This document shows, in pieces, positions 44,529-53,654 of a stretch of DNA of 64,000 nucleotides. How positions within the stretch are numbered: the first letter of the stretch is position 1; each line of letters opens with the position of its first letter. This DNA comes from Paraburkholderia acidipaludis NBRC 101816. GTDB lineage: Bacteria; Pseudomonadota; Gammaproteobacteria; Burkholderiales; Burkholderiaceae. The notes below the pieces were generated by a model. It ran no database searches and was not told the origin of the DNA. It saw nothing but the letters and a program-made list of their open reading frames with translations. Location: assembly GCF_000684975.1 (NCBI RefSeq), contig NZ_BAXZ01000003.1, positions 248,001 to 312,000 on the forward strand, in the 5' to 3' direction. The position numbers were made by a program, and so were the translations under genes.

Positions 44529-46460
44529 CTAACCGATCTGCTCCAGCTCTTCGTGTGCGTCGAGCCATTCGGCTTCGAGCGTGTCGAGCCTCGATTGAAC
44601 TTCGGCCTGACGGCGGATCGCTTCGGTCAGGCGCGTCTTCTGATTGGGCTCGTAGCTGGCGGGGTCGGCGACGAAGGTGTCCAGCGTACCCTTTTCCACG
44701 TTGAGCGCGTCCATTTCCTTCTCGATCTTGCCGATCTTCGCCTGTAACGGCTTCTTCAGGTGCGCAAGCTTCTGACGCGTTTCCGCTTCCTGGCGGCGTT
44801 GTTCTTTGCGGTTGACGCCCGCGTCCGCCGTGCTTTCGCCCGCTGCGTCCTGCTTGAGCGCCGCGCGTTGTTCGGCGGCATGCTGGAGCAGCCAGTCGCG
44901 GTAGTCGTCGAGATCGCCGTCGAAGGGCTGCAGGCGATGCTTCGCGACCAGCATGAACTGGTCCGTGGTGGCGCGCAACAGATGCCGGTCGTGCGAGACG
45001 AGGATCAGCGTGCCTTCGAACTGCGCGAGCGCCATCGTCAGCGCGTGGCGCGTTTCGAGGTCGAGGTGGTTGGTCGGTTCGTCGAGCAGCAGCAGATTCG
45101 GCTTCTGCCAGATGATCAGCGCGAGCGCGAGGCGCGCCTTTTCACCGCCTGAAAACGGCGCGATAGGCGCCGTTGCCATCTCGCCCGGGAAGTTGAAGCC
45201 GCCGAGAAAGTCGCGCAGTTCCTGCTCGCGCGTGTCGGGCGCAAGGCGCGCGAGATGCTGGAGCGGGGAGTCGTCCGGGCGCAGCGTTTCGAGCTGGTGC
45301 TGCGCGAAATAGCCGATCTGCAGACCCTTGCCCGTGCGCAGCTCACCCGAGAGCGACGCGAGCGTGCCGGCGAGCGTCTTGATGAGCGTGGATTTGCCCT
45401 GGCCGTTGGCGCCGAGGAGGCCGATGCGCTGGCCACTCTGGATCGACAGCGAGACCCGTTCGACTATGGGCGTTTCGCCGCCGTTTTCGGCGCGGTAGCC
45501 GCAGCGCACGTCTTCCATCACGAGCATCGGGTTCGGCGCGGAGTCGGGCGTGCGGAACTCGAAGGTGAACGGCGAGCTTGCGTGCGCCGGCGCGATCAGC
45601 TCCATCTTCTCCAGCGCCTTGACGCGGCTTTGCGCCTGGCGCGCCTTGGTGGCCTTCGCCTTGAAGCGGTCGATGAAGCTTTGCAGATGCGCGACGGTTC
45701 TCTGCTGCTTTTCGTAGGCGTTTTGCTGGAGCGCGAGCTGTTGCGCGCGCAGGATTTCGAATTGCGAGTAATTGCCGCCGTAACGCTTGATCTGCTGGTT
45801 CTCCAGATGGAGCGTTACGTTGCAGATCGAATCGAGAAATTCGCGGTCGTGCGAGATCACGACGAGCGTGCCCGGGTAGCGATGCAGCCAGTCTTCCAGC
45901 CAGACGATTGCGTCGAGGTCGAGGTGGTTCGTGGGTTCGTCGAGCAGCAGCAGGTCGGAGCGGCACATTAGCGCCTGAGCGAGGTTCAGGCGCATGCGCC
46001 AGCCGCCCGAGAAGCTCGCGACCGGCGCGCGCGTTTGTTCCAGCGTGAAGCCGAGGCCGAGCAGCAGCGCTTCAGCGCGCGCCGGGGCCGTATAGCCGTC
46101 GGCGTCGGCGAAGGCAGCGTGCGCTTCGGCTTCGGCTGCGCCGTCGTGCGCGGCAGCGGCCGAAGCGATGTGCGCTTCGATCTCGCGCAGCGCCGCGTCG
46201 CCGTCGAGCGTGTAGTCGAGCGCGCTGCGATCGACCGCGGGTGTTTCCTGCGCCACGTGCGCGATGCGCCAGGACGGCGGCAGCGAGAAGTCTCCCGCGT
46301 CGGCGTGCAACTCGCCGCGCAGCACGGCGAAAAGGGTCGATTTGCCCGCGCCGTTCGCGCCGACGAGACCGGCCTTTTCGCCGGGGTTCAGCGTGAACGA
46401 GGTCTGGTCGAAAAGCGGCTTGGTGCCGCGGGCAAGACTGAATTGATTGAAGCGGATCAC
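44529..46460 (-). CDS. yheS: ABC-F family ATPase (YheS-like)
   Basis: Soluble protein of 643 residues with two ABC domains and no membrane helices. Walker A GANGAGKST and GANGQGKST, signatures FSGGWRMRLNLAQA and FSGGEKARLALA, Walker B LLLLDEPTNHLD twice. ABC-F proteins act on the ribosome E site to relieve stalls. The long charged P-site-tRNA interacting linker lies between the domains (about 225-300), and the C-terminal region (about 530-643) is a coiled coil. Length and layout match the YheS branch. It is 35 bp upstream of the CaiB-type gene on the same strand. Confidence 0.9.
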   Translation of the reverse strand: MIRFNQFSLARGTKPLFDQTSFTLNPGEKAGLVGANGAGKSTLFAVLRGELHADAGDFSLPPSWRIAHVAQETPAVDRSALDYTLDGDAALREIEAHIASAAAAHDGAAEAEAHAAFADADGYTAPARAEALLLGLGFTLEQTRAPVASFSGGWRMRLNLAQALMCRSDLLLLDEPTNHLDLDAIVWLEDWLHRYPGTLVVISHDREFLDSICNVTLHLENQQIKRYGGNYSQFEILRAQQLALQQNAYEKQQRTVAHLQSFIDRFKAKATKARQAQSRVKALEKMELIAPAHASSPFTFEFRTPDSAPNPMLVMEDVRCGYRAENGGETPIVERVSLSIQSGQRIGLLGANGQGKSTLIKTLAGTLASLSGELRTGKGLQIGYFAQHQLETLRPDDSPLQHLARLAPDTREQELRDFLGGFNFPGEMATAPIAPFSGGEKARLALALIIWQKPNLLLLDEPTNHLDLETRHALTMALAQFEGTLILVSHDRHLLRATTDQFMLVAKHRLQPFDGDLDDYRDWLLQHAAEQRAALKQDAAGESTADAGVNRKEQRRQEAETRQKLAHLKKPLQAKIGKIEKEMDALNVEKGTLDTFVADPASYEPNQKTRLTEAIRRQAEVQSRLDTLEAEWLDAHEELEQIG

Positions 46461-46588
46461 AGCGGCGCCAGCATGGGGAAAACGCTATTTTAGACTGCAC
46501 GGCCCGTGCGCCGGCATCTGCCGTCAGGCCAGGGTGTGTCGCGCTTTGTTTCTCACGTAGACTGGCGCTTTGCTACGGGAGACCACAG

Positions 46589-47071
<483 letters not shown>

Positions 47072-47095
47072 GGCGCGCGGCCGAAGCCGGCGCGG

Positions 47096-48535
47096 CTAGA
47101 GAATCGGCGCGAACAGGCGCGCGAGATGCATCGCGATCTTGCGCCACCAGGGCGCGTTGCGGTATTCGTTGCGGTCGATCTCGATCGTTTCCGCGAAGTC
47201 GCGCAGCAGCATCGATTCGACCTCGGCGGCAAAACCGCGGTGGACCGTGAGCACCATGATCTCGAAGTTCAGGCGGAACGAGCGGTTGTCGAGATTCGCG
47301 CTGCCGATCGCCGCGGCCATGTCGTCGATCAGCACGACCTTCTGGTGCAGGAAGCCCGGCTGGTAGCGGAAGATGCGGATGCCCGCGCGGATCGCGTCGA
47401 AAGCGTAGAGCGTCGAAGCTTCGAACACCACATAGTGGTCGCGCCGGCTCGGGATCATGATGCGCACGTCCACGCCACGCAGCGCGGCAAGCCGCAGCGC
47501 CGAGAGCACGGCTTCGTCGGGCACGAGGTAGGGCGTGGTGATCCACAGGCGCCGTTGCGCGGCGTTGATCGCCTCGACGAAAAAGAGCGAGCAGGTTTCC
47601 TGGCGGTCGGCCGGGCCGGTCGGCATGACGAGGCAAGGCATGTTGTCGTCCAGCGCCGCGACGCCGGGCGGCTCGCACCCCGGCAACTCCTGGGTGGCCC
47701 AGTACCAGTCTTCGGTGAAGACGAACTGGATGTTGGCCACGGCCGGACCGCGCACTTCGATGTGCGTGTCGCGCCACGGCGAGAGCGGCGGCTTCGCGCC
47801 CAGATACTCCACGCCCACGTTGTGCCCGCCCACGAACGCGCGCTCGCCGTCCACCACGACGATCTTGCGGTGATTGCGGAAGTTGAGCTGGAAACGGTTG
47901 ACGAAGTGGCGCTTCGTCGAGAACGGATGCACGACCACACCGGCCGCGCGCAGCTCGTGCACGTAGCTGGCGGGCAGGTCGAAGCTGCCGATGCTGTCGT
48001 AGAGGAAGAAGGCGCGCACGCCGCGCGCCGTGCACTGGACGAGCGTGTCCTTCAGCATGTCGCCGAGCGCGTCGTCGCGCACGATGAAGAACTGCACGAT
48101 GACGTAATGCTTTGCCTGTTCGATGGCGTCGAAGATCGCGCCGAACGTCGCTTCGCCGTTGACCAGCGTGCGCACCGAATTGCCGGGCACGAGCGGCATG
48201 CCGCCCAGGTGGGCCATCGTGCGGATCATGCGCGCGCCGGGCTCGTGGTCGGGCGAGGCGCCATCATGGCGCGGCTTGTCCCGCTCCGGGGTGTGGGCGC
48301 GCTCGCGCAGGTTCTCGTTGCGCAGCCGCCGCGCATCGACGTAACCCTCGAACTTGCTGCGCCCGAGAAACAGATACGGGATCAACGTGAAATACGGCAT
48401 GGTCGCGAGCGAGACCGCCCACGCGATCGCACCCTGCGAGGTGCGCGTATTCATGATGGCGTGGCAAGCCGCGGCAAGTCCAAGCAGGTGGATGACCGCG
48501 AGCAGGGGGCCGAGTTGTGACCAGTCGAATCGCAT
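47096..48535 (-). CDS. cls: Cardiolipin synthase (phospholipase D family)
   Basis: Makes cardiolipin from phosphatidylglycerol at the inner membrane. The 479-residue protein begins with two transmembrane helices (LLAVIHLLGLAAACHAI and GAIAWAVSLATMPYFTLIPYLFLG, about 10-60) and has two PLD active-site motifs: HRKIVVVDGERAFVGG and HQKVVLIDDMAAAIGSANLDNRS. ClsA/ClsB-like; the N-terminal helices suit ClsA. Its start is ATG at 48535. It is upstream on the minus strand of no close partner and is 142 bp from prmB. Confidence 0.93.
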   Translation of the reverse strand: MRFDWSQLGPLLAVIHLLGLAAACHAIMNTRTSQGAIAWAVSLATMPYFTLIPYLFLGRSKFEGYVDARRLRNENLRERAHTPERDKPRHDGASPDHEPGARMIRTMAHLGGMPLVPGNSVRTLVNGEATFGAIFDAIEQAKHYVIVQFFIVRDDALGDMLKDTLVQCTARGVRAFFLYDSIGSFDLPASYVHELRAAGVVVHPFSTKRHFVNRFQLNFRNHRKIVVVDGERAFVGGHNVGVEYLGAKPPLSPWRDTHIEVRGPAVANIQFVFTEDWYWATQELPGCEPPGVAALDDNMPCLVMPTGPADRQETCSLFFVEAINAAQRRLWITTPYLVPDEAVLSALRLAALRGVDVRIMIPSRRDHYVVFEASTLYAFDAIRAGIRIFRYQPGFLHQKVVLIDDMAAAIGSANLDNRSFRLNFEIMVLTVHRGFAAEVESMLLRDFAETIEIDRNEYRNAPWWRKIAMHLARLFAPIL

Positions 48536-48676
48536 AGGGACGCTTGACGGCGGGAAAGCCAGGAGCGCCGGAAGACGCTGAAGCGCGGTAGCGGGGAAAC
48601 AATCATATTACCGAACCCGCTCGATGCGAGGCTAACGCGCGGCGTGGGACGCGCGCGTGCCGTCAATCCGCGATGG

Positions 48677-49573
48677 TCAGACCGGCAGATCGGCCGCCTG
48701 GATCAGGAATACCTGGTCGTCGCCCGCGCTCGTCGAGAGCCAGACGAGGTCGAGGCCGCCGAATGCCGCCTCGACGTTCGCCCGCTCGTTGCCGATCTCC
48801 ACCACGAGCACGCCTTCGTCGGTCAGCCAGTTGCGCGCCTGCCCGATGATGCGGCGCACGATGTCCATGCCGTCCGCGCCGCCGGCCAGCGCCATTTCCG
48901 GCTCATGGCGGTATTCGGGCGGCAGCGCCTGCATCGACTCGGCGTTCACGTACGGGGGGTTCGTGACGATCACGTCGTAACGACGCTCGGGCAGCGGCGC
49001 GAAGAGGTCGCCTTCGAAGAGCGCGATCTGGTCGTCGAGGCCGTGCTCCTCGACGTTGCGACGCGCCACTTCGAGTGCGGGCGCCGACAGATCGACGGCG
49101 TCGATGTCGGCGTTCGGGAAGGCATGCGCGGCGAGAATCGCGAGGCTGGCCGACCCCGTGCATAGCTCGAGCACCGCGCCCACTTGTTCGGGGTCCTCGA
49201 CATAGGGCTGCAGGCCGTCTTCGAGCAGTTCGCCGATGAACGAACGCGGCACGATCACGCGCTCATCCACATAGAAACGCAGGCCGTGCATCCAGGCTTC
49301 CTGCGTGATGTACGCGGCCGGCACGCGCTCGGTGGCGCGGCGCTCGATCACGGCGAGCACCGTATCGACTTCTTCGCTCGTCAGGCGGGCGTCGAGGAAC
49401 GGGTCCAGCAGGTCGAGCGGCAGATGCAGCGTGTGCAGGACCAGGTAGGCCGCTTCGTCGTAGGCGTTGGTGGTGCCGTGGCCGAAGGCCAGCTGGGCGC
49501 TCGTGAAACGCGTGACAGCGTAGCGCAGCAGGTCGCGCACGGTCGAGAAGGTGGTCGTCAGCGGATGGGGCAT
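48677..49573 (-). CDS. prmB: 50S ribosomal protein L3 N5-glutamine methyltransferase PrmB
   Basis: Methylates a conserved Gln of ribosomal protein uL3 with SAM. The 298-residue protein has an N-terminal helical substrate-recognition domain (about 1-95), the SAM-binding ELCTGSASLAIL motif, and the catalytic NPPY (205-208) typical of glutamine methyltransferases. The closely related HemK/PrmC has the same NPPY; the N-terminal part and EAWMHGLRFYVDERVIVPRS favour PrmB. It is next to dapE with a 24-bp gap on the same strand. Confidence 0.9.
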   Translation of the reverse strand: MPHPLTTTFSTVRDLLRYAVTRFTSAQLAFGHGTTNAYDEAAYLVLHTLHLPLDLLDPFLDARLTSEEVDTVLAVIERRATERVPAAYITQEAWMHGLRFYVDERVIVPRSFIGELLEDGLQPYVEDPEQVGAVLELCTGSASLAILAAHAFPNADIDAVDLSAPALEVARRNVEEHGLDDQIALFEGDLFAPLPERRYDVIVTNPPYVNAESMQALPPEYRHEPEMALAGGADGMDIVRRIIGQARNWLTDEGVLVVEIGNERANVEAAFGGLDLVWLSTSAGDDQVFLIQAADLPV

Positions 49574-49597
49574 GGTGGAGGGCTCCGGCGGGCGGTT

Positions 49598-50737
49598 TCA
49601 GGCGATCAGTTGTTCGAGCACGCGGCGGTAAACGTTCTTGAGCGGTTCGACATATTTCACTTCGATATGCTCATCGATCTTGTGGATGGTGCCGTTAGGC
49701 GGCCCGAACTCCACGACCTGCGGGCAGATGCGCGCGATGAAGCGGCCGTCGGAGGTGCCGCCCGTCGTCGAGAGCTCGGTCGTGACGCCGGTTTCGTCGA
49801 AGATCGCCTTTTCGAGCGCATTCGAGAGGTTGCCGCGCGGAGTGAGGAACGGCAGGCCGCTCACGCTCCAGTGCAGTTCGTAGTCGAGGCCGCGCTTGTC
49901 GAGGATCGCGTGCACGCGCTGCTGCAGGCCTTCCACCGTGCTCGCGGTCGAGAAGCGGAAGTTGAACTGCACGTCGGCGTGGCCCGGAATCACGTTGCTC
50001 GCGCCGGTGCCGCTGTGCAGGTTCGACACCTGCCATGTGGTGGGCGGGAAGTATTCGTTGCCGTCGTCCCATTTTTCGGCGACGAGTTCGGCCAGCGCCG
50101 GCGCCAGCAGGTGCACCGGGTTCTTCGCGAGATGCGGATAGGCGATGTGCCCCTGCACGCCCTTGACGATCAGCTTGCCCGACATCGAGCCGCGGCGGCC
50201 GTTTTTCACGCAGTCGCCGAGCACGTGAGTCGAGGTCGGTTCGCCGACGATGCAGTAGTCGAGCTTCTCGCCGCGTTGCTGCAGTGCTTCGACGACCTTC
50301 ACGGTGCCGTCGGTGGCGGGGCCTTCTTCGTCGCTCGTGATCAGGAACGCGATCGCGCCGCGATGCTGCGGGTGGGCGGCGACGAACTCTTCGGTTGCCA
50401 CGACGAAGGCGGCGAGCGAGGTTTTCATGTCGGCGGCGCCGCGCCCGTAGAGCTTGCCGCCGCGCTGCGTCGGCTCGAACGGCGGCGACCGCCATTGTTC
50501 GAGCGGGCCGGTCGGCACGACGTCGGTATGGCCCGCGAACGCGAGCAGCGAACCATCGGTGCCGTCGGTGCCGCGCTTGACGGCCCACAGGTTCGTCACG
50601 CCATGCGACTCGATCGTTTCGCACGTGAAACCGAGCGGCGCGAGGCGTTCGGTCATGATGCGCTGGCAGTGCTGGTCGTCGGGCGTCACGGACGCGCGGG
50701 CGATCAGGGCTTCGGTAAGGGCGAGGGTGCCGGACAT
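49598..50737 (-). CDS. dapE: Succinyl-diaminopimelate desuccinylase
   Basis: Removes succinate from N-succinyl-LL-diaminopimelate in the succinylase pathway. The 379-residue dimetallic hydrolase (M20) shows AGHTDVVPTG (metal His and Asp), GRGAADMKTSLAAFV, ITSDEEGPATDGT with catalytic Glu, and SGTGASNVIPG-type dimerisation region. The ATG at 50737 is followed by MSGTLALTEALIAR. It is downstream of yffB and dapD, but an intrinsic terminator lies between yffB and dapE, directly before its ribosome binding site. Confidence 0.95.
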   Translation of the reverse strand: MSGTLALTEALIARASVTPDDQHCQRIMTERLAPLGFTCETIESHGVTNLWAVKRGTDGTDGSLLAFAGHTDVVPTGPLEQWRSPPFEPTQRGGKLYGRGAADMKTSLAAFVVATEEFVAAHPQHRGAIAFLITSDEEGPATDGTVKVVEALQQRGEKLDYCIVGEPTSTHVLGDCVKNGRRGSMSGKLIVKGVQGHIAYPHLAKNPVHLLAPALAELVAEKWDDGNEYFPPTTWQVSNLHSGTGASNVIPGHADVQFNFRFSTASTVEGLQQRVHAILDKRGLDYELHWSVSGLPFLTPRGNLSNALEKAIFDETGVTTELSTTGGTSDGRFIARICPQVVEFGPPNGTIHKIDEHIEVKYVEPLKNVYRRVLEQLIA

Positions 50738-50753
50738 GGTTGGGCCACTTTCA

Positions 50754-50792
50754 ATAAAAATGCCGGCGCCGCTGACGAATCAGGGGCCGGCA
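50754..50792 (-). terminator. Intrinsic terminator in front of dapE
   Basis: On the minus strand: TGCCGGC and GCCGGCA arms (50792-50786 and 50767-50761) with an inner TGA-ttcg-TCA stem, followed by TTTTTATT. It lies after yffB and only about 16-55 nt before the dapE ATG, leaving no room for a promoter between. Confidence 0.8.
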
Positions 50793-50866
50793 ACAGCTTG
50801 TGATGCCAGTTTGCGCCCGATCCGCGGCAAGCGTGTTTCGGGCGCGCCGCTTTCGGGCAAACAGCG

Positions 50867-51232
50867 TCAGGCAAACAGTGCTTCGTACTGGTCGGCGGAA
50901 AAGCCGAGTGTCTTCACGCGGCCGTTCACCACCACGACGGGGCGCTTGATGATCGAAGGCTTGTGGATCATCAGCGCGATGGCGCCCGCGGTCGTGTCGG
51001 CTTCGGCCTTGTGAACCTCGGAAAGCCCGCGCCAGGTCGTGCCGCGCTTGTTGATGAGCTGGTCGAGCGGCACGTCCTTCAGCCAGTCCTGGACCAGCGC
51101 ATTCGAGACGCCCGCCTTCTTGAAGTCATGGAATTCGAACTCGACGCCGTGCTCCTCGAGCCACACGCGGGCCTTTTTCACGGTGTCGCAGTTCGGAATG
51201 CCGTATATGACGGTCTTCGCGGCCTTCGCCAT
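50867..51232 (-). CDS. yffB: ArsC/Spx/YffB-family protein
   Basis: A 121-residue thioredoxin-fold protein. The only N-terminal Cys is Cys15 in IPNCDTVKKA, so the CxxC of Spx is missing; the pattern is that of YffB, for which glutathione-dependent thiol activity has been proposed. NKRGTTWRGLS and SIIKRPVVVVNGR are the family Arg segments (arsenate-site Arg equivalents). Start ATG at 51232 overlaps the dapD stop (TGATG). yffB-dapE linkage is conserved, including in E. coli, hinting at a role tied to DAP synthesis. Confidence 0.88.
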   Translation of the reverse strand: MAKAAKTVIYGIPNCDTVKKARVWLEEHGVEFEFHDFKKAGVSNALVQDWLKDVPLDQLINKRGTTWRGLSEVHKAEADTTAGAIALMIHKPSIIKRPVVVVNGRVKTLGFSADQYEALFA

Positions 51233-52059
51233 CAGTCGCCTCGCAGCAGCTCGTTCAGGCCGACCTTCGCGCGCGTCTTCGCGTCGACCTTCTTGACGAT
51301 CACGGCGCAGTAAAGGCTGTGCGAACCGTCCTTGGAGGGCAGGTTGCCCGCCACCACGACCGAGCCTGCCGGAATGCGGCCGTACGAGACTTCGCCGGTT
51401 TCGCGGTCGTAAATCTTGGTGCTCTGGCCGAGATACACGCCCATCGAGATGACCGAGTTCTCTTCCACGATCACGCCTTCCACGACTTCCGAGCGCGCGC
51501 CGATGAAGCAGTTGTCCTCGATGATGACCGGGTTGGCCTGCAGCGGCTCCAGCACGCCGCCGATGCCCACGCCGCCCGAAAGGTGCACGTTCTTGCCGAT
51601 CTGCGCGCACGAGCCGACGGTGGCCCACGTGTCGACCATCGTGCCTTCGTCCACATAGGCGCCGATGTTGGTGTACGACGGCATCAGCACGACGTTCTTC
51701 GCGATGAACGAGCCGCGGCGCGCGATGGCGGGCGGCACGACGCGAAAGCCGCCCGCGGCGAAGTCTTCGGCCGTGTAGCTGGCGAACTTCGAGGGCACCT
51801 TGTCGTAGAACTGGCTGTAGCCGCCGGCCGCCATCGGCACGTTGTCTTCGAGGCGGAACGACAGCAGCACGGCCTTCTTGACCCACTGGTTGACGACCCA
51901 GCCGCCGTCCTTCTTTTCGGCGCAGCGCAGGGCGCCACGGTCCAGTTCCGCGATCACGTGGGCGACGGCTTCGCGCACGTCGTTCGGGGCGGACTTCGGC
52001 GAAAAGTCGGCCCGGTTTTCCCAGGCGGTGTCGATGATCTGCTGAAGTTGTTGCGACAT
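51232..52059 (-). CDS. dapD: 2,3,4,5-tetrahydropyridine-2,6-dicarboxylate N-succinyltransferase
   Basis: Transfers succinyl from succinyl-CoA to tetrahydrodipicolinate, committing it to lysine and meso-diaminopimelate. The 275-residue trimer-forming protein has an N-terminal helical domain and a left-handed beta-helix of hexapeptides (GSFIAKNVVLMPSYTNIG, GTMVDTWATVGSCAQIGKNVHLSGGVGIGG). It begins MSQQLQQIIDTAWENR. It precedes yffB on the same strand, overlapping at TGATG, with dapC 72 bp upstream. Confidence 0.96.
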   Translation of the reverse strand: MSQQLQQIIDTAWENRADFSPKSAPNDVREAVAHVIAELDRGALRCAEKKDGGWVVNQWVKKAVLLSFRLEDNVPMAAGGYSQFYDKVPSKFASYTAEDFAAGGFRVVPPAIARRGSFIAKNVVLMPSYTNIGAYVDEGTMVDTWATVGSCAQIGKNVHLSGGVGIGGVLEPLQANPVIIEDNCFIGARSEVVEGVIVEENSVISMGVYLGQSTKIYDRETGEVSYGRIPAGSVVVAGNLPSKDGSHSLYCAVIVKKVDAKTRAKVGLNELLRGD

Positions 52060-52131
52060 GATGGTGGTTTCGTGTGAGTTCGGTAGAGGTTAGCGGCAGC
52101 ACGCGCGACGCGCATGCTGCGATGATCTGGC

Positions 52132-53355
52132 TTACTGCTTGAGCGAGTGGCAGAAATCGACGATGCGTTGTGCGCCCTCGATGCACTCCTCGACGTCGGC
52201 GACGAGCGCCATGCGGATGAAATCCTTGCCCGGATTCGCGCCGTGCGCGGTGCGGGCCAGATACGAGCCCGGCAGAACCGTCACATTATAGTCGGCGTAG
52301 AGGCGCTGGGCGAACGCGGTATCCGTGAGGCCCGTGCGCGCGACGTTGGCCCAGAGGTAGAACGCGGCGTCGGGCAGGCGCACGTCGAGCACCTCGGCGA
52401 GCATGGGCGTGACTGTTGCAAATTTCCGCACGTATTTCGCGCGGTTTTCGCGCACGTGGGCCTCGTCGTTCCAGGCGGCGATGCTCGCGGCCTGCCAGAC
52501 CGGCGACAGCGCCGAGCCGTGGTAGGTGCGGTAGAGCAGGAATTGCTTGAGGATCGCGGCGTCGCCCGCCACGAAGCCCGAGCGCATGCCGGGCGCATTC
52601 GAGCGCTTCGAGAGACTCGATAGCATGACGAGACGCGTGAAGTCGCGGCCGAGCTGGTGCGCCGCTTCGAGACCGCCTGGCGGCGGCTTCGCTTCGTCGA
52701 AATAGATCTCGGAGTAGCACTCGTCGGAGGCGATCACGAAGCCATAGCGGTCGGAGAGCGCGAAAAGCTCGCGCCAGTCGTCGAGCGTGAGCGCGGCGCC
52801 GGTCGGATTGCCGGGCGAGCACACGTAGAGCAGCTGCGTGCGCGCCCAGATGTCCTCGGGCACCTGCGAGTAGTCGCACGCGTAGTTGCGCGCCGGATCG
52901 CTGTTCACGAAGTACGGCTCGGCGCCCGCGAGCAGCGCGGCGCCTTCGTAGATCTGGTAGAACGGGTTCGGGCAGAGTACGATCGCCCGTCTGGCCGGGT
53001 CTTTCACGCCCGCGGCCGGGTCGAGCACCGCCTGGGCGAGCGCGAAGAGCGCCTCGCGCGAGCCGCAGACCGGCAGCACCTCGGTGTTCGCGTCGACGGC
53101 CGGCAGGCCGTAGCGCGCCTTCACCCAGTTCGCGATTGATTCGCGCAGCGCCGGGTTGCCGGCCGTCGCGGGATACACCGCAAGGCCGTCGAGCGAAGCC
53201 ACGATCGCGTCTCGGATCAGCGCGGGCGTCGGGTGTTTCGGCTCGCCGATCCCGAAGCTGATGGGGCGCAGGCCGGCTTTCGGCGTGACGTCCTTGAAGA
53301 GGGCGCGCAGCTTTTCGAAGGGGTAGGGCTGGAGGGTATCGAGTAACGGATTCAC
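52132..53355 (-). CDS. dapC: Succinyldiaminopimelate aminotransferase DapC
   Basis: PLP-dependent class I/II aminotransferase of 407 residues that converts N-succinyl-2-amino-6-ketopimelate to N-succinyl-DAP. Motifs: the cofactor-binding segments CGSREALFALAQAV and CSPGNPTGA, the Schiff-base Lys in SSLSKRSNAPGMRSGF, and a C-terminal GANPGKDFIRMALV. The start is GTG at 53355 (MNPLLDTLQPYPFEKL), the conserved N-terminus. The frame is open upstream, but the added part is low complexity. It begins the dapC-dapD-yffB-dapE cluster. Confidence 0.92.
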   Translation of the reverse strand: MNPLLDTLQPYPFEKLRALFKDVTPKAGLRPISFGIGEPKHPTPALIRDAIVASLDGLAVYPATAGNPALRESIANWVKARYGLPAVDANTEVLPVCGSREALFALAQAVLDPAAGVKDPARRAIVLCPNPFYQIYEGAALLAGAEPYFVNSDPARNYACDYSQVPEDIWARTQLLYVCSPGNPTGAALTLDDWRELFALSDRYGFVIASDECYSEIYFDEAKPPPGGLEAAHQLGRDFTRLVMLSSLSKRSNAPGMRSGFVAGDAAILKQFLLYRTYHGSALSPVWQAASIAAWNDEAHVRENRAKYVRKFATVTPMLAEVLDVRLPDAAFYLWANVARTGLTDTAFAQRLYADYNVTVLPGSYLARTAHGANPGKDFIRMALVADVEECIEGAQRIVDFCHSLKQ

Positions 53356-53654
53356 TTGGCGTCGGACGGGCGTGAGCGAAGGACGGGCGGGCAAGCAGGC
53401 AGCGCGCGGGCGAGGCACGGTTCGCGCCGGAGGCGATCCGCCCGGCATGAGCGCCTCGGCGCCGCACGGCGGGCCTGCCGCAAGCGTTTGATTATAACGT
53501 GGCGACGTCTGCGCGGTGCCGAGGGGTGCGGCGGGCGTTGCGAGGCCGCGGGGTTCAAACGCCGGGTTCAAAAATAGAGAGACTGAGAGATGACGAATTC
53601 GACGTGTCCGGCGAGATGCCGGGCAAGGCGGCCCGGGTGCCGGAGGTCCGGCAC

